Below are positions 1 through 12,445 of a DNA stretch of 64,000 nucleotides, piece by piece. The DNA is from Pseudoips prasinana (Eukaryota > Arthropoda > Insecta > Lepidoptera > Nolidae), in NCBI GenBank assembly GCA_951640165.1, contig OX621243.1, positions 7,130,001 through 7,194,000 of the forward strand. The letters are read 5' to 3'. The position numbers were made by a program, and so were the translations under genes. Under the pieces are notes generated by a model. The model did not search any database. It was not told where the DNA came from and was given only the letters and a program-made list of their open reading frames with translations. The stretch's first letter is position 1. Each line of letters starts with the position of its first letter.

Positions 1-968
1 TCTATATATACTTGTACTCCCGCTCGGCCGCTGTCGGCCGTGTGCTACTCGCATCCAGTGGCTACTAACGACGAAAGTGATTCATTTAATTACCCCGTGA
101 CACATGGAGTCATTTCCCAAGTGCGAGAGTTGTAAAAAAAAAAGAAAAAAAAGTTGCAATTCTCTCATTTCATGTCTTTCTTTTTTTTTCTTTAACTTTT
201 TTTTATTTACTCGTTGTTATTGTGTGCCATTGTTGATCCTGGCTTACAGGTGTAGCATTAGTGGGAAAGGGTGGGATTAGTGCCAATATTAACAAAGGAA
301 TAAGTTTAAGTAATGTCAGCCTATTTAATAATCGAAGAAATGATAACAAAATAATACCTATTTCTTTATTATTAAAAGCTTATTACTCTCTGTATATAGA
401 GTATCAGCGCCAATCCTAGCAATTTTGATTGGGTAAACATATTTGTTCATTCAAGTCATTATTTACTTAATGAGAACCGATTATTAATAGGTTTGTTGTT
501 TCTAATAAATATTTATTTAATCAAAACACCGGTAGGGCTTGTCCCAACTATTGAATATTTCATTGAAACGGATGAGTTTTTTTATTTTGACAAATATGCG
601 TAGGTACTTAATGCATTATTTATAAAGCCCTATGCGATATTTGTAACTAGAGTTCCGTATTATTAATCACAAAACCGTGCCCTATCGCTGTTACGCTTCT
701 GTTTACCTATATATAAGTCTGTCCTTAAATTAAAGGTCGATAAATCGTAAATCATGAATTTTATTTCTAAAATCATACTAACATAATAATAATAATTCTT
801 TCAGAAATAAATAGTACTCTCTATATTTTATGTATATAGGCTCCACTGTGTTAGTAACAAATTGTCTTAAAAATATGTTAGTAGCTTAATTATTTGCTAG
901 TTTTAGTAGGTACGTATTAAATATAACTTAATATTTATTAAGAAATTAAATCAAATTATTGTTCAAAG

Positions 969-1108
969 GTACAGACGCCAGCACATCGAGCTATCCCAAT
1001 CTGTCAAATTTCCTCAATTGAAAATGAACCTTATGCTTTAGTGATAAAGTTGAAAATCTTAAAAGAAATTTGACAGATTGGGGTAGCTGGATGTGCTGGC
1101 GTCTGTAC
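969..1108. mobile_element. Palindromic MITE, copy 1 (140 bp)
   Basis: The two 44-bp arms (969-1012 and 1065-1108) are complementary with only two mismatches. They start GTACAGACGCCAGCACATC and contain CAATCTGTCAAATTTC. If the element proper is CAGACGCC...GGCGTCTG, it is flanked by TA on both sides, as expected for TA-targeting DNA transposons. Three more copies lie at 25357, 35712 and 39795. No coding capacity. Confidence 0.88.
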
Positions 1109-2299
1109 ATAACAAAATAAAGTTTCCCAAATCCTATTTATTATTTTATTGTTAAATAATGATTAAAGATTGCTTCAGTCTTGGCTGAAAACACCGCATA
1201 ATTGTTTTTTGACCCAACATTAATTTATTGCCATGATATGAAAATCAATAGAGTGAGACCTGCCGTGGCCACGTGGCTGGCGATATAGGGATTTTTGTTC
1301 TAATATTCAAGATTATATAACTAAAGTTGTTAAGTATCAGGAATAAATTAATATTATGGTCTGTACTGTGAGCACCGCTTAGTGGTGTTTTAATTTGACA
1401 TAAATTTATGGCTATTTTATATGTACGGAACCCAAATAGAGTGAGGCCTGACGTGTCCACGTGGCTGGCGTTATAGCTATTTTTGTTCCAATATTCAAGA
1501 ATAAATCTTAGATAAGGGAAATTGATTATGGTAGGACGGTACAGTTTAAGATTGTGAATATTTAAGTATTCTGCCGGTTTCTATTGATAATGATAAAAAT
1601 CTCTATAAAAAAACATTTTTTTTATAATAACTATTAAATTACTAGTTTAACAGACGTTAAAAAAGGATGAAACTGTCTGTCTATCTGAAAACTTGTCTGC
1701 CTTCAATTTTCTTATTTAGGTTTTCTTTATTATGTACATATAGTATGCTGTTTTGAGAACTCAATTTACAATTATTTTTAATTAAACGATTCTACATGCT
1801 CATGTGATGATATCATATACATTTATTTGAATCACAAACTAAAAAGAACTTTATGTTCTTTTTTGATCTGTAGTTCTTTTACAACTGTATCAACAACACA
1901 ACTACATTAAGTAAATCTAAGTCTTTTTGTCGACCACTTAAAATAAAAAAAAAGCTTAGTGGCACACCGCTTGGTATACGTCCTTTTCAATAACTATTCG
2001 TACCATCCCGTCTCATAAGTACGGTCAGCAAAATGAAACGGTTAGTTGTTTTGCTAATAATTCACAAAGAAGCCTCATTTGAAATAGTATATACTAAAGT
2101 AAATATAAAAGTAATACTATTGCTTCTCCATAAAATAATTTCCTTTGTTCTGAGAATAAAAAAGGCTTCGTTTACTAAATTGGCAAAAGATAGCTATTAG
2201 AGTACGTAAAGAGGTTGACAGTACCCAATTTTATCGTATCTCGCCAATCCTGCCCGTGTAAGATAGGATAAGATAGAGTGAGAAGAAATCTATTTAATA
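1109..2299. other. No recognisable feature
   Basis: AT-rich. GACCTGCCGTGGCCACGTGG at about 1257 and GGCCTGACGTGTCCACGTGG at about 1445 are near-identical 30-bp blocks (GTGGCTGGCG follows in both), a small local repeat of unknown meaning. Otherwise nothing seen. Confidence 0.5.
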
Positions 2300-2575
2300 C
2301 TAGCTGTGCCCCGCGGTATTACCCGCGTTAATCTTTATAAATTATCACAGCTCCTCCCCCGTAGGTAATGGCGTGATAATATGTAGCCTATAGGTATGTT
2401 GACCCAACCTCTTAGTAATATTCATGCAAAATTTAAAGTAAACCCATGCAGTACTTTTTGAGTTTAGCCCGGACATACATACAGACAAACATACAAAAAT
2501 TCTAAAAACTATATTTTTGGCTTCGATATCGAATGTAGATCACGACCCAAGTATCCTTTTAAAAAAATATTCCAT
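2300..2575 (-). mobile_element. Helitron-like 3' end with uncertain 5' limit
   Basis: Minus strand: ACGCGGGTAATACCGCGG hairpin, GGCACAGCTAG, then host T. The far side carries AAAAGGATACTTGGG and GCCAAAAATATAG, also seen at 31255-31378. The 5' terminus was not identified. Confidence 0.65.
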
Positions 2576-2865
2576 GTACAGTTTTGACTTTCCTACGATT
2601 TTATTATATGTATAGAATTTTATTATTAAAAAAAACAATGTAAATTTCAACAAAATCATTAATTTCAGATAACAATGATGATGACAAATGTCAGACAGAG
2701 TTTCTATCTTTTGAAAGGTTATGTGCCCTTATAGAGTAAAAGTTTAAAAAAAAAACAAACTTCTTGTTTTGTAATCGATGTTCTTCCCATCCGCACCTAA
2801 ATTTATACAATTAATTTTAAAGATGTCTAAAACTTATCAAATATATTCTTTAAAACTTTTACTAC

Positions 2866-3170
2866 ATGGCCAGGTGCATTAACTGGTCTATAAGAGATCG
2901 GTGAGGTAAAGCATCTAGGCACGCGGTTAGTCCATAGTTGGGTACCCGTTAAAGTGGTTTAGTTTCTGAGCGTCTCCATGCTTCGGAAGGCACGTTTAGC
3001 TATCGGTCCCGGTTGTTGTCATTACACAACAGTCTATCAGTATGACAGTATGACAGAGGCCTACTGGGCGGCTTAAACAACTCTGACAGTTGTTTAAGCC
3101 GCTCCAATAGGCCTCTGACATAGCTTATCGACCGTTGTCTGACTGCCCATACGATAAAGAAGAACTAAAT
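2866..3170 (+). mobile_element. 5S rRNA-like SINE containing a hairpin, copy 1
   Basis: AGATCGGTGAGGTAAAGCAT, CACGCGGTTAGTCCATAGTT and GGGTACCCG line up with the internal control region and 3' half of 5S rRNA (GATC..., TTAAGC, GCGGTTAGTACTTGGATGGG), so the head looks 5S-derived. The body (TTTCTGAGCGTCTCCATGC, GGTTGTTGTCATTACA) is shared with 57508-57620. A hairpin at 3054-3117 lies in the 3' part. Confidence 0.65.
3054..3117. repeat. Hairpin, arms about 29 bp
   Basis: CAGAGGCCTACTGGGCGGCT... pairs with ...GCCGCTCCAATAGGCCTCTG around the loop CTGAC. The inner 15 bp are perfect (GCGGCTTAAACAACT). Confidence 0.85.
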
Positions 3171-3179
3171 TTGTCATAA

Positions 3180-3450
3180 TCTATATATATAATTAAAAAT
3201 CAATGCCACTTTTCGTTGTAATGTTATAACTCAACAACGCCTTTACCGATTTGGCTAATTTTGGTCTTGAATCATTCGTGGAAGTCCAGGGAAGGTTTGT
3301 ACGAAGAGAAAATTTAAAAAAGTCTTGAAAAAGTGTAAAATCAACATCTTTTAGGAATTTAAAATATTTTTTATTTGAATAAATGAACTTAATAATATTT
3401 TTTTTTATTACTATGCCTTATACGTAGCGAAGCACGTACCGGTCCGCTAG
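3180..3450 (+). mobile_element. Non-autonomous Helitron, 271 bp, copy 1
   Basis: It begins TCTATATATATAATTAAAAA after a host A and ends CTAG before a host T, the Helitron A^T insertion rule. A small stem-loop (TACGT...GC-GAA-GC-ACGTA) sits eight to ten bases before the CTAG, as in Helitron 3' ends. It matches 61479-61752 over its full length. No ORF. Confidence 0.85.
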
Positions 3451-3684
3451 TTAGGTATATATTTTTGAATAAAAACCTAGTAGTATAAAACATGTCATTT
3501 TGTTTATTCTCAGCTTCTAAATATTCGAATATATAATCAATGATCCGTGTGCGTTAGTAAGACAGTCTTCAGACAAACGTCAATAATTGGAGCTTTATTT
3601 ATATTTTTTCCTTTTATTTTTGGAAAAGTGACTTGACCATATATGAGACGTGTAAAAAGTGCCTTTCGAAAACAATTAATAATT

Positions 3685-3780
3685 ATTATCATATCTGCCG
3701 AAAGACGTCTACTGCTGAACAAAGGCTTACTCCATAATTGCCGGTCTTGGGACTACTCGCATTCTGTGGCTTCAATTACA
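3685..3780 (-). mobile_element. LINE tail remnant (same family)
   Basis: TCTGCCGAAAGACGTCTACT, GCTGAACAAAGGCTTACTCC, TAATTGCCGGTCTTGGGACT. Further weak pieces of this family lie at 1-65, 7320-7440, 13260-13380 (plus), 29895-29945 and 55890-55990 (plus). Confidence 0.55.
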
Positions 3781-5900
3781 ATGATGAATTTATATATACA
3801 ACATGTAATTGACGCACTTCCTGAAAATAGTTTGTTCGGAAACTTTACTGAAACTAATTATATCATTTTTAATATAGGTAATTTTTTATTACAAAATAAC
3901 TAAAACTACGGAAATTATTGTCATATCAACCCTGTAGAGTCAAACCAATTGAAATGGACCGTAACTCAAAGTAATAAGACTTATAAATCGCAGTTTTATT
4001 TGTATTCATACAAATTCCATCACTCAATACAAAATAAAGAAAAATAAACTTTATTCCAAAAAACTAATTTAGTAAATAATAATGCATATACATGTTAAAT
4101 TAAAAATTCAGTGTATGTATTATGATTACAACAAAATATTCTAATTGGGGTGTTTGAGGGTGTGCGTTAATTACGTTACATGTATAAAAGTTAAAGTTTC
4201 AGTCACTGACAACGGGTAATATAAAAACTCTTGACCTATAAAACGGAGTCTTTAGGACGAGGAACAATAAACCACTAATCCTGATTATACTAGTAAGTCT
4301 AACAGGTTAGAAAAATGAATTTTCATCGGTCCTTGATAAGTATACTAGATTTCGATTCAATCTGACGTTTTGGAGGAGATTGAAATAATGTTCAAAGTTT
4401 CCGTTATATACATACTAACATACATATGAAGCTAACAAAAACGTTATAAAAATATCCTTCATTTGGAAGCATAACATTACTGATAGAAACAATATAATAT
4501 TCACGGGCTTCAAATTTAAATCAGATTTCCGCATCGAAGCTTAAACACAAATAAAAGTTTAAATCACGAAACGCTTAACAGAATCCGGCCAAAATGACGC
4601 TTTTATTCCGGGAACTATTGGAAATCCAATAATCAATAAATATAATACCTCCAATACAATTTCAATATCTATAACTATTGTACGAAAACTCGTTGCAAAC
4701 CGATATACCACGATTTCAATCCGTAGCTACGTGCATTGAATGCAATTGGTAACCTTATATTACACCGACATTTCTCTATGATATGTGTCGTCCAATTTAC
4801 TACGACCTTCCTCATCCCCCGTGTATTTATAAACATAGTAAAGAAGAAGGGTGTAGCTTGCATTATCCAGAGATCTTTCATATCTGGTTTCAGGACTACC
4901 TCAAGCCATGTTAGGATAATAATGGTGAGTTGAGTAGTTAAGTTCCTTTTGCCAAGTTTGCAACGTAATATCAACTAGTAAGACTTAACTCATTAGAATG
5001 GAGACTGACTCACAAAGTTGGGTGAGTAAATATGAACGTAGCGCAATTCGGATCTGTTATTGTTCTCAATTTAATTGCAATTCTGGATTGTTAGTTTATT
5101 CTAAGTTTTGAGCTGTTTGAATGCAATGAAGTTAATTTGCTGCGTGATGTATATAGCAGTTTCTTTAGTATAATTTTAATATAGAAATTCAGTTTATCCG
5201 CATCTCATTGGAATTAATTCATTCTTTCGGGTTGGTTGTTCTAGTAACTTGGTTGCCCAAAACGGCAAGCAAGTGTGGCTTATCGACTATTATTTGATGT
5301 CTTTTAACTTAACATTATCTCTAAAGGATGAAGGTATCATTGGTATTAACCACATTAAATCAAACTGTGATCGGAAAAAGACCCACCAGAAGAGGCTAAG
5401 GAACTAGGGACGCAGTGTGTCTATGTGATGGTAACCCATCGTATAATTAAAATATTTGTTAGTTTGACTTAATATCACATTAATAGCAAGAATGTAGAAG
5501 TAAAAATACTTCCTATTCACCTTTACTTAAGGCAAACTACTGTTAACACTGACATAATGACGACCAGAACAATAATGGAATGAAGTTTGGTAAGCGGAAA
5601 ACCCTAGTTCTACCATGTACCTCCAAACTTTGGCTCAGGTTTATCCGCTTAGTTTCAGTCGAAGAGCGCTAGGTGTCTTGAAGTGCGGTAAACATTCGAG
5701 GTGCTTGAATCTTATTGGCTAAACTTTGAATTAGTATGTGAATTATTTTTATGCTGTCTATATTAGACCCAAATTTCTACGATGTGAAGATTAAAGGCGC
5801 TGTTCCCAGTTCCCTGTTCGCAGTTTTATTGTTTAAATTTAGAATGATAGTGAAATATTTTAAATCGTTATTATATTGTTGAAATCGGTACTAGGATATA
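3781..5900. other. No convincing feature
   Basis: A 99-codon minus-strand frame at 4675-4974 overlaps a plus-strand one. Neither has a recognisable motif. The stretch 4680-4940 is less AT-rich than its surroundings and may be an old repeat. Confidence 0.45.
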
Positions 5901-6178
5901 GGTGACGGGCTGGTTGAGCCGTTAGTTGATACTTGCCCTTTCACGCCACAGGTTGTGGGTTTGATTTCTAAGCAGGACAGATATTTGTGTGCATGAACAT
6001 GTCTGTTTGTCCTTAATCTGGGTGTAATTATCTATACATATAAGTATATTTTTACAAAAGAACTGATAGTGGTGTTACATACATTACTATGAGTTATCTG
6101 GTTTCTATAGTACAAGCACTGCTTATTTTGAGATCAGATGGCCGTGTATATATAATGACCCAGGATATTATTGTTTAA
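5901..6178 (+). mobile_element. tRNA-derived SINE (type 2)
   Basis: Head GGGCTGGTTGAGCCGTTAGT with B-box-like GGTTGTGGGTTTGATTTC, then GTGTGCATGAACATGTCTG, and tail AGATCAGATGGCCGTGTATA...CAGGATATTATTG. It lies 130 bp before a type 1 SINE in the same orientation. Related copies: 10738-10945, 22646-22885, 30340-30560, 62320-62505 and 63065-63275. Confidence 0.78.
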
Positions 6179-6304
6179 ACTCGAGTTATACACCCGGCTT
6201 GTTGCAGGTTTGATTCTTACACCGGAGAAAACTTTATATAAACACAATTAATCTACTGTTGTACATAAATTTGACATTTCAGAAAAACTGCATGACAATC
6301 AATA

Positions 6305-6550
6305 GACGGTCACTGTAGCCTAGTTGGTAGTGCTCCTGCCTACGAAGCTGGTGGTCCTGGGTTCGAATCCCGGTAAGTGCAAATATTTGTGTGATGAGCA
6401 CGAATATTTGTATCTGAGTCATGGATGTTTTCTATGTATTTTAGTATTTATCTATCTATATAAGTATGTATATCGTCGCCTAGTACCCAGCTTTGCTTAG
6501 TTTGGGGCTAGGATGATCTGTGTGACATTGTCCCTAGATATTATTATTAA
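6305..6550 (+). mobile_element. tRNA-derived SINE (type 1, Metulj-like)
   Basis: The tRNA-like head has A box TAGCCTAGTTGGTAGTG and B box GGTTCGAATCC. The body includes GTGATGAGCACGAATATTTG and TTGGGGCTAGGATGATCTG, and the tail is TTATTATTA. Copies in minus orientation lie at 35849-36107 and 43930-44171. It is not a functional tRNA gene: no complete cloverleaf with an anticodon arm was found. Confidence 0.85.
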
Positions 6551-8090
6551 TCTGTTATCAAGTGTAGCTTTAATTGTTTTCGTGGTTTGTAAGACTGCCA
6601 TCAAATACAGTATGCAGTTGTGAAATAACGGTGTATGTAAGTAATTGCAACAGCATATAGTTGACCCATATGCATACTAGCTACCGGCAGTCTAATATAA
6701 ACAAACATTATTTTCTTTTACGGTTTGTTCAACGTCACAAACCGCAATTTCATAGCTTTGGTCACAAATGAAACACGGCGACGCGACGAATAAAACCTTA
6801 CACAACCGAACCATTTAACTCCCTAACTTCGTCTAGCAAACTACATTCAAACTCGAGGGGTGGCTTGAGCGGACTTGTTAGAAGAAACACTCGGTTACAA
6901 ACGTAGGTAAATATAAAATAAAAAGGAGTTTGTAAAAGTAATGAAGGCTTCGCAGGGAAAATAAAAATTCATTATTTAAAACGTCTCGGGCACGAATAAA
7001 GCTTCCTTTACACGCAGTGTTGCAATTCCCATCTTACGAAGGAAAATTGTGTGGCAAGAATCGTTAAGAAAGCTTTGCTGAAAGAATTTTAAGGCTCAGA
7101 ATTTAGCGCAGCGTGACTATCTTACTATATAGATGTTTTATATGATACAAAAATATTGTATGCTCTTTAAAAAATGTGCTTTGTTTATTTTATGCGATTA
7201 ATATTCTAAAATATACGTAACAGTTTCCTATTTTTATTTATATTTCATTATGAAAGCAGAAGCTAAACGAAGTGTCTGGCTGATTCGCCTTTATTTTTTC
7301 TGTTAGCTAAATATTGTATTCATCATCATCATCCCTGCCGAATGAAGATCACTACTGGACAAAGGCTTTCCAAGAAAAAGGAGATGTGTCCATCATTTGG
7401 GGATGTGTCAAAATGACCACGGCAGGCGGAATGTCGACCGCAGTATGATGAGAAATAGGTTAGTGTTTAATTGAGAACTAGAAAAGTATATTAATACCAA
7501 CGTCATCAATATATTCTATTATTCCATAGGAAAAACCATCCTAGCCACTTGGTCATTAGAAACTTATTGAATTTGGAAAACTTAAATGTACGTTAATTAA
7601 ATTGTAATGCATGTTACATATTTAAATTAAGAGCGATATATTTGACGAGACTTCTAGAAATGTAACTTAAGGGTACTTTTACCCAAATGTTAAAAAAGGT
7701 AATTCATAACGTGTTTAACAAATAGCTTCAAAATGAAAGTGGAATGATTTTTAAATTTGAATCAAGTTGAATACGTATAGTTATAAAATATATATAATGT
7801 CACGTGAACGATTTTGTAGTAAGCACATGATTGTATTAACTTAGTTCATAAATGATTAAAAGCCTCAATTATTCTGATTAAACAATGTTTTTTTTAAATG
7901 GACACACACATCTTAATTCTACTTAATTTGGGATCAGATGATCGTCTGTGTATAATGTCTCAAGATAACAAAGAAAATGTTAATCTAAGTCGAATAGAAT
8001 AAGAATAGTATAAAATTGGGTACTCCTTGGGAAAAATATCTCCACACACAAAGTATCATAAACTACTTACTGGGACATTCACGTTTAAGA
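6551..8090. other. No recognisable feature apart from a LINE tail scrap
   Basis: TCATCATCATCCCTGCCGAA at about 7322 is the only piece matched to another repeat (CAT-tailed LINE family). Confidence 0.45.
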
Positions 8091-8097
8091 TTTTAAA

Positions 8098-8265
8098 AAG
8101 CGTTTTGAGGTGCTACTGGCCAAATTGGCTGTAGACCGGCTAGATGCTCCTCCGGGCTGCAATAAATGCCAGCTCTTCTATAATTTTGGGTTTGAATGCG
8201 AGATCTTATTATCTGCGGTTGAACGCGTCGTCGCCAGACCAAAGTCATGGTAAGAAGTACAGAAG
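8098..8265 (+). pseudogene. Possible LINE gag remnant with a decayed zinc knuckle
   Basis: The plus strand reads FEVLLAKLAVDRLDAPP, then GCNKCQLFYNFGFEC. The Cys spacing C-x2-C-x9-C fits a gag zinc knuckle in which the His has become Asn (CCHC to C-C-N-C). The frame soon ends. Assignment is tentative. Confidence 0.35.
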
Positions 8266-9114
8266 TATAGCAGCATAAAGTCACAATGGTCCCGCGACCT
8301 TTTCAGATTGCATGCATCAGTTTCCATTTTTAACAAGGCAGTAACGAGTGCTTTGCTGTCTTCGTTACGTTTTGTGGTAAACTTAGGTGGATTGGTATGA
8401 ATAAAATCTGGTTAGGTTTGTACCTACATGTATATATGGCTTTTTCTGTGTTTTTTTTACAAATCCCTTTTACGTCTTTGTTAAAACGAAGGCGTAAAAG
8501 CGATGCAACACACGGCGTCGCGTATTACAGAGGTACTCAATAAGAAGAGTTGTTTCTAGAAACAAGATCTCTGGCAAAATCAGCGTGATAGTATGTTATC
8601 AAGCTTGCAACCAATATCTGAAGTAGTTTATTATACGGATCTTGTAGCAATAACGAACAACTTCCGTGCGTTTAAGCGCTTTTGCCATAATATCTACTAT
8701 TGAAATTAAATATAACAGCTCACTTAGGACCCTTAAATTGATCTTCGGTGCTTTTGCAGCTGGCTTCTCTAGTTGTGTTGTGTCTCTTTGCATCATTCTG
8801 TCTCCCGCTTTGCTCTGGAGGGAAGTGGAACTATTCATTTTCTAACTCCTCCTTTTTTCTTTCTGATTAAATTCGTTGCGGAATCCAAGACACTTAAAGC
8901 GATTCCCCCAGACATGCCTGAGCGTCACCGCTCAGTGTCATTTCATTGTGTGCCACTGTTGATCCTGGCTTACAGGAGTTGCAGTGGTGGGTAAGAGGGA
9001 GGAATTAGTCCCGAAAAAGTCTAGAAATAAACAATTGGGTTTTCACTTGGATTTGATTTAAAAATAGTCATATACTTTCACCGTTGGTGAGTCCAAGTCT
9101 GCTACAGCAATTCA

Positions 9115-9335
9115 ATCCATCATCATCATCATTTCAGCCGAAAGACCTCCCCCAAAGATCTCCACAATTGCCGGTCTTGCGCTATTCGCATCCAGCAGTT
9201 TCCAGCGACCCGCACAAGATCATCGGTCCATCTTGTAGGGGGCCTGCCCACGCTGCGTTTTCCGGTTCGTGGTCGCCACTCAAGAACCTTTTTGCCCCAT
9301 TGGCCATCGGTTCTACGAGATATGTAAATTCAATC
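9115..9335 (-). mobile_element. 5'-truncated LINE tail ending in CAT repeats
   Basis: The plus strand begins CATCATCATCATTTCAGCCG and continues through TCCACAATTGCCGGTCTTGC, GCACAAGATCATCGGTCCAT and TTTTCCGGTTCGTGGTCGCC. Read on the minus strand these blocks resemble the C-terminus of a LINE reverse-transcriptase ORF (compare DDLVRVAGSSW at 43650-43790). Long open frames over it on the plus strand are shadows. Confidence 0.7.
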
Positions 9336-10737
9336 CATCCATCATTTATTGCTAAACATAGGTAGGTATAATATAAGATGACAAATAAAGCGCTTAGTTC
9401 ACTATGTGTGTCTCAATGTTGTATAATTGATTACACATGTTTGTTTACGATAGCCTCAGTAATCTAAGAATTCAATGGCGTTATTATGATTTTCCAAAGA
9501 CATACCACTGACATTCCATCGAAACTATTGTCAATATTAGTTAATCTGCTACGTAGTAATGCAATATGAAAGACAATGGTTATCGTAAATTTCGTTGACA
9601 ACGGCATAACCATGGTACCCAGTAGTATTACAATTGTAAGGTTGATATATTCTTTTTTTGTTTAGTTAATATATATCTATATATATCACCGAAATGTTTA
9701 TACGCTCATAACTGTCAATCGACCAAATTGGATAAATATTTATTTTATGTGATCGTTATTGTAAGGAAAGATTGCATGAAAAAAAAACATGGCATATATT
9801 TAAAAATATTTCAATTTAGGGTATTCGGTGTTTGTAAAATAGAAATTTTAATAAGGTTAGTATTTTAAAATAATAATAGTACTTAAGTTAAAATTACCTA
9901 CAACTACCAACTAAAACTGTTTATAATTAAAAATGGTAATGGAATCTGTTTTTCTCGCGATTCGTTCGTGGTATTGAACTAGTTCAAGTTATTTTTACTT
10001 GGTAAATTGTTGAAACAAACCTTGTATATTAACAATGTTACCAGAAGTTTAAATTCCAACACTAGGAAAAGATTTGAAACTTATAAACGGCAGATATTAG
10101 CACCTACTACCAATTTTTTATTGTTGTTTTATATTTTATGTTTCTTATAGTAATAGTAAATAAGATAATGATTAATTACAGTCACATAATGTAGTTTTTA
10201 AGTATGCGTAAGTATAGAAATGTTATCCAATCAGTTAATGCTGTGTTTATAGATTTTGTATTTGTATTTAAACATGATCCGAATTTAATAAAATTGTAGA
10301 TTAAAATATATATTGTAAATATATCTATATATATACAACTGGCAGACACACGAACATAAATATGTTTCAAATTTATAAGACCCCACTTTTTGTGTCGCGA
10401 TTCAACAACTCTCCCCCAATTCATAAATTAAGAGCCCATCTTTAATTATTCCGCTTCTGAATAGCATTTTTATTAATGAAATTCAGCAACATGAATATTC
10501 ATTTTAGGTCGATTAGGTAAACTCGATGTGGTGAGCTTAATTAAAAAATTTGAAAACCGAAATCGTTCGCGAAATCCTTTTATTAATATTCCTATTTTAA
10601 AATTGCACGGGAAATATTATTATGGAGTATGATGACAATGCTCAAAAATAAGTCTATATCTTTCAATAACATTTTTAAAGCTATGTAAAGATTTTAAATT
10701 TTGGGATACTGTATTCATAATACTGTTGTATTAATAA
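9336..10737. other. No recognisable feature
   Basis: AT-rich DNA with short chance frames. No repeats from the families listed were matched. Confidence 0.45.
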
Positions 10738-10945
10738 TAATATCCTGGGACATTATTCACACACGGCCATCTGATCCCAAATTAAGAAGACCTTTTATGG
10801 AAACCAGATAACTGATATACTACATATACTACTTTTCATTTGTAAATATATACATACAAACAGACATGTGCACTGTGGCTGGGAATCGAACCCACAACTT
10901 GCGGCGTGAAAGACAAGTATCCACCAACCATTCCAACCGGCCCGT
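10738..10945 (-). mobile_element. tRNA-derived SINE (type 2), minus copy
   Basis: TAATATCCTGGGACATTATT at the tail side, GGGAATCGAACCCACAACTT as the B-box complement, ending near CCAACCGGCCCG. Confidence 0.8.
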
Positions 10946-11517
10946 ATTTTGGTCTAATATCGTTATCATTTATACAATAAATATAAATCCATCAGATATA
11001 GGTCTTTAAACATTTATTGAAATGTTGTTTGGTCTATTCCATTTAAATTGCACGTGTAGCAAAGTAGTTAAGGTAGATACCTCGCCACTACTTTGGCCTC
11101 ACGTGTTTCAAAGTCAATCCCCGCACCCAAGAACTATTTGTGTGATCCATAGTAGTTGGTCTGAGTCTGAATTACATATTTGTCAAAACCCTGACACATT
11201 TGTCTTTTAAAAACATATAAAAACATAGTTGCTGGTTGCTCTTAGCATAAGGGTCTAGTCCCTAGTCTTAATTAGGGTTACAAATAAAATGAGGAATATC
11301 TACTTTGTACATATATTTCTTTTATTTGGCAAGCGCTTCGACTTATTGATACGATCCTACTTCCATTGTCTATTTTACTTGTAGCAAGTACTCATACCTG
11401 GTCTATCCAGGTTTATTCTCGCCTCTACAGACAACGATATGCCTAGTATATTTTCTTTGCACCTATTCACAGAAAAGAGGCTTGTAATTACATGCGTTTC
11501 CAGTTGATACGTTTCGC

Positions 11518-11577
11518 GTATACTAAATCAGTTACCTACTGATTTAGTATACATCTATACTAAATCAGTAGGTAACT
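11518..11577. repeat. Two overlapping alternative hairpins
   Basis: AGTTACCTACTGATTTAGTA (arm 11530-11551) is perfectly complementary over 22 bp to 11556-11577. Its inner part also pairs with GTATACTAAATCAG at 11518-11531 (14 bp with 11539-11552). Confidence 0.9.
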
Positions 11578-12223
11578 TCTCCATAAAGGTGAACGGGGTA
11601 CGGTTGTATAATTCAGTGAAGCAACGTTGCATCGACCGTCCAGTCGGTCCGTTATTCCTTCCGGTACATTGTCTTATCCGGCCCGCCAGCTCCGTCATCA
11701 ATCATACCCGACCGCTACGGCATACGTTCCCCAGATATTTTTGAGTGCCGAAAAACATAAAATTAACATAAAACGACTCTATCAACGAGAATATAGGAAT
11801 GAAATTCCTGCGGCAGTTATTTGACATTATTCCTGTAAGACGACTTAATGCTATCGGTAAATTTGAAATATGTATGCCTATGGATATTGTGAGTGATCCA
11901 CAATACCTAGTGTAGGTATAACGTATTGGTCGAACGACAATCGATAATAGAGATAATGTTCCGAGTAATTGCTTTGTTGACAGGTAATAATATATACAGA
12001 CAAATGTTGCGTGCTGCTGCAATTAATATTAGGTACTGCGCGTTTGTCTAACGTAGTGTTTAATGAAGTCCTGGGATCCATTCCAGAGTCACACCTTAAA
12101 GGATGATTAGTTTTTTTTTTGAAAAAATAGCACCCAGTAGCAACAGCAGCAGTAACGTTCAACCGAAGAAATTCAAATTCCAGACCGGACTAAAAAAGGA
12201 TAGCGGATTTATACTTTAAAAAA

Positions 12224-12445
12224 ATGTTGGTATCATCCTTGAGTCTAAAATTTGGCAGTGCTACAGCCCCGTGCCTCAGGGAGCACGTAAAGCCATTGGT
12301 ATTGTACCTGACCTCTTTCCAGTCGCGAAGGCTAGCCGTCACATCGGATCATGAGAGTGCGGAAATAGTAACAGAATTTGTGCGCTCACTCTTGTGCGCT
12401 ATAATTTTTATGGTGTACAATAAAGAGTATTCTATTCTATTCTAC
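12224..12445 (+). mobile_element. Probable LINE/SINE 3' end with TATTC tail
   Basis: CTACAGCCCCGTGCCTCAGG, CACTCTTGTGCGCTATAATT and GTACAATAAAGAGT followed by (ATTCT) repeats. The AATAAA next to a short tandem tail is typical of insect LINE 3' ends. The 127-codon open frame here is not convincing. Confidence 0.5.

Noticed and set aside
9084..9365. 93-codon plus-strand frame
   Set aside because: Antisense to a truncated LINE tail that recurs at several other sites in the window.
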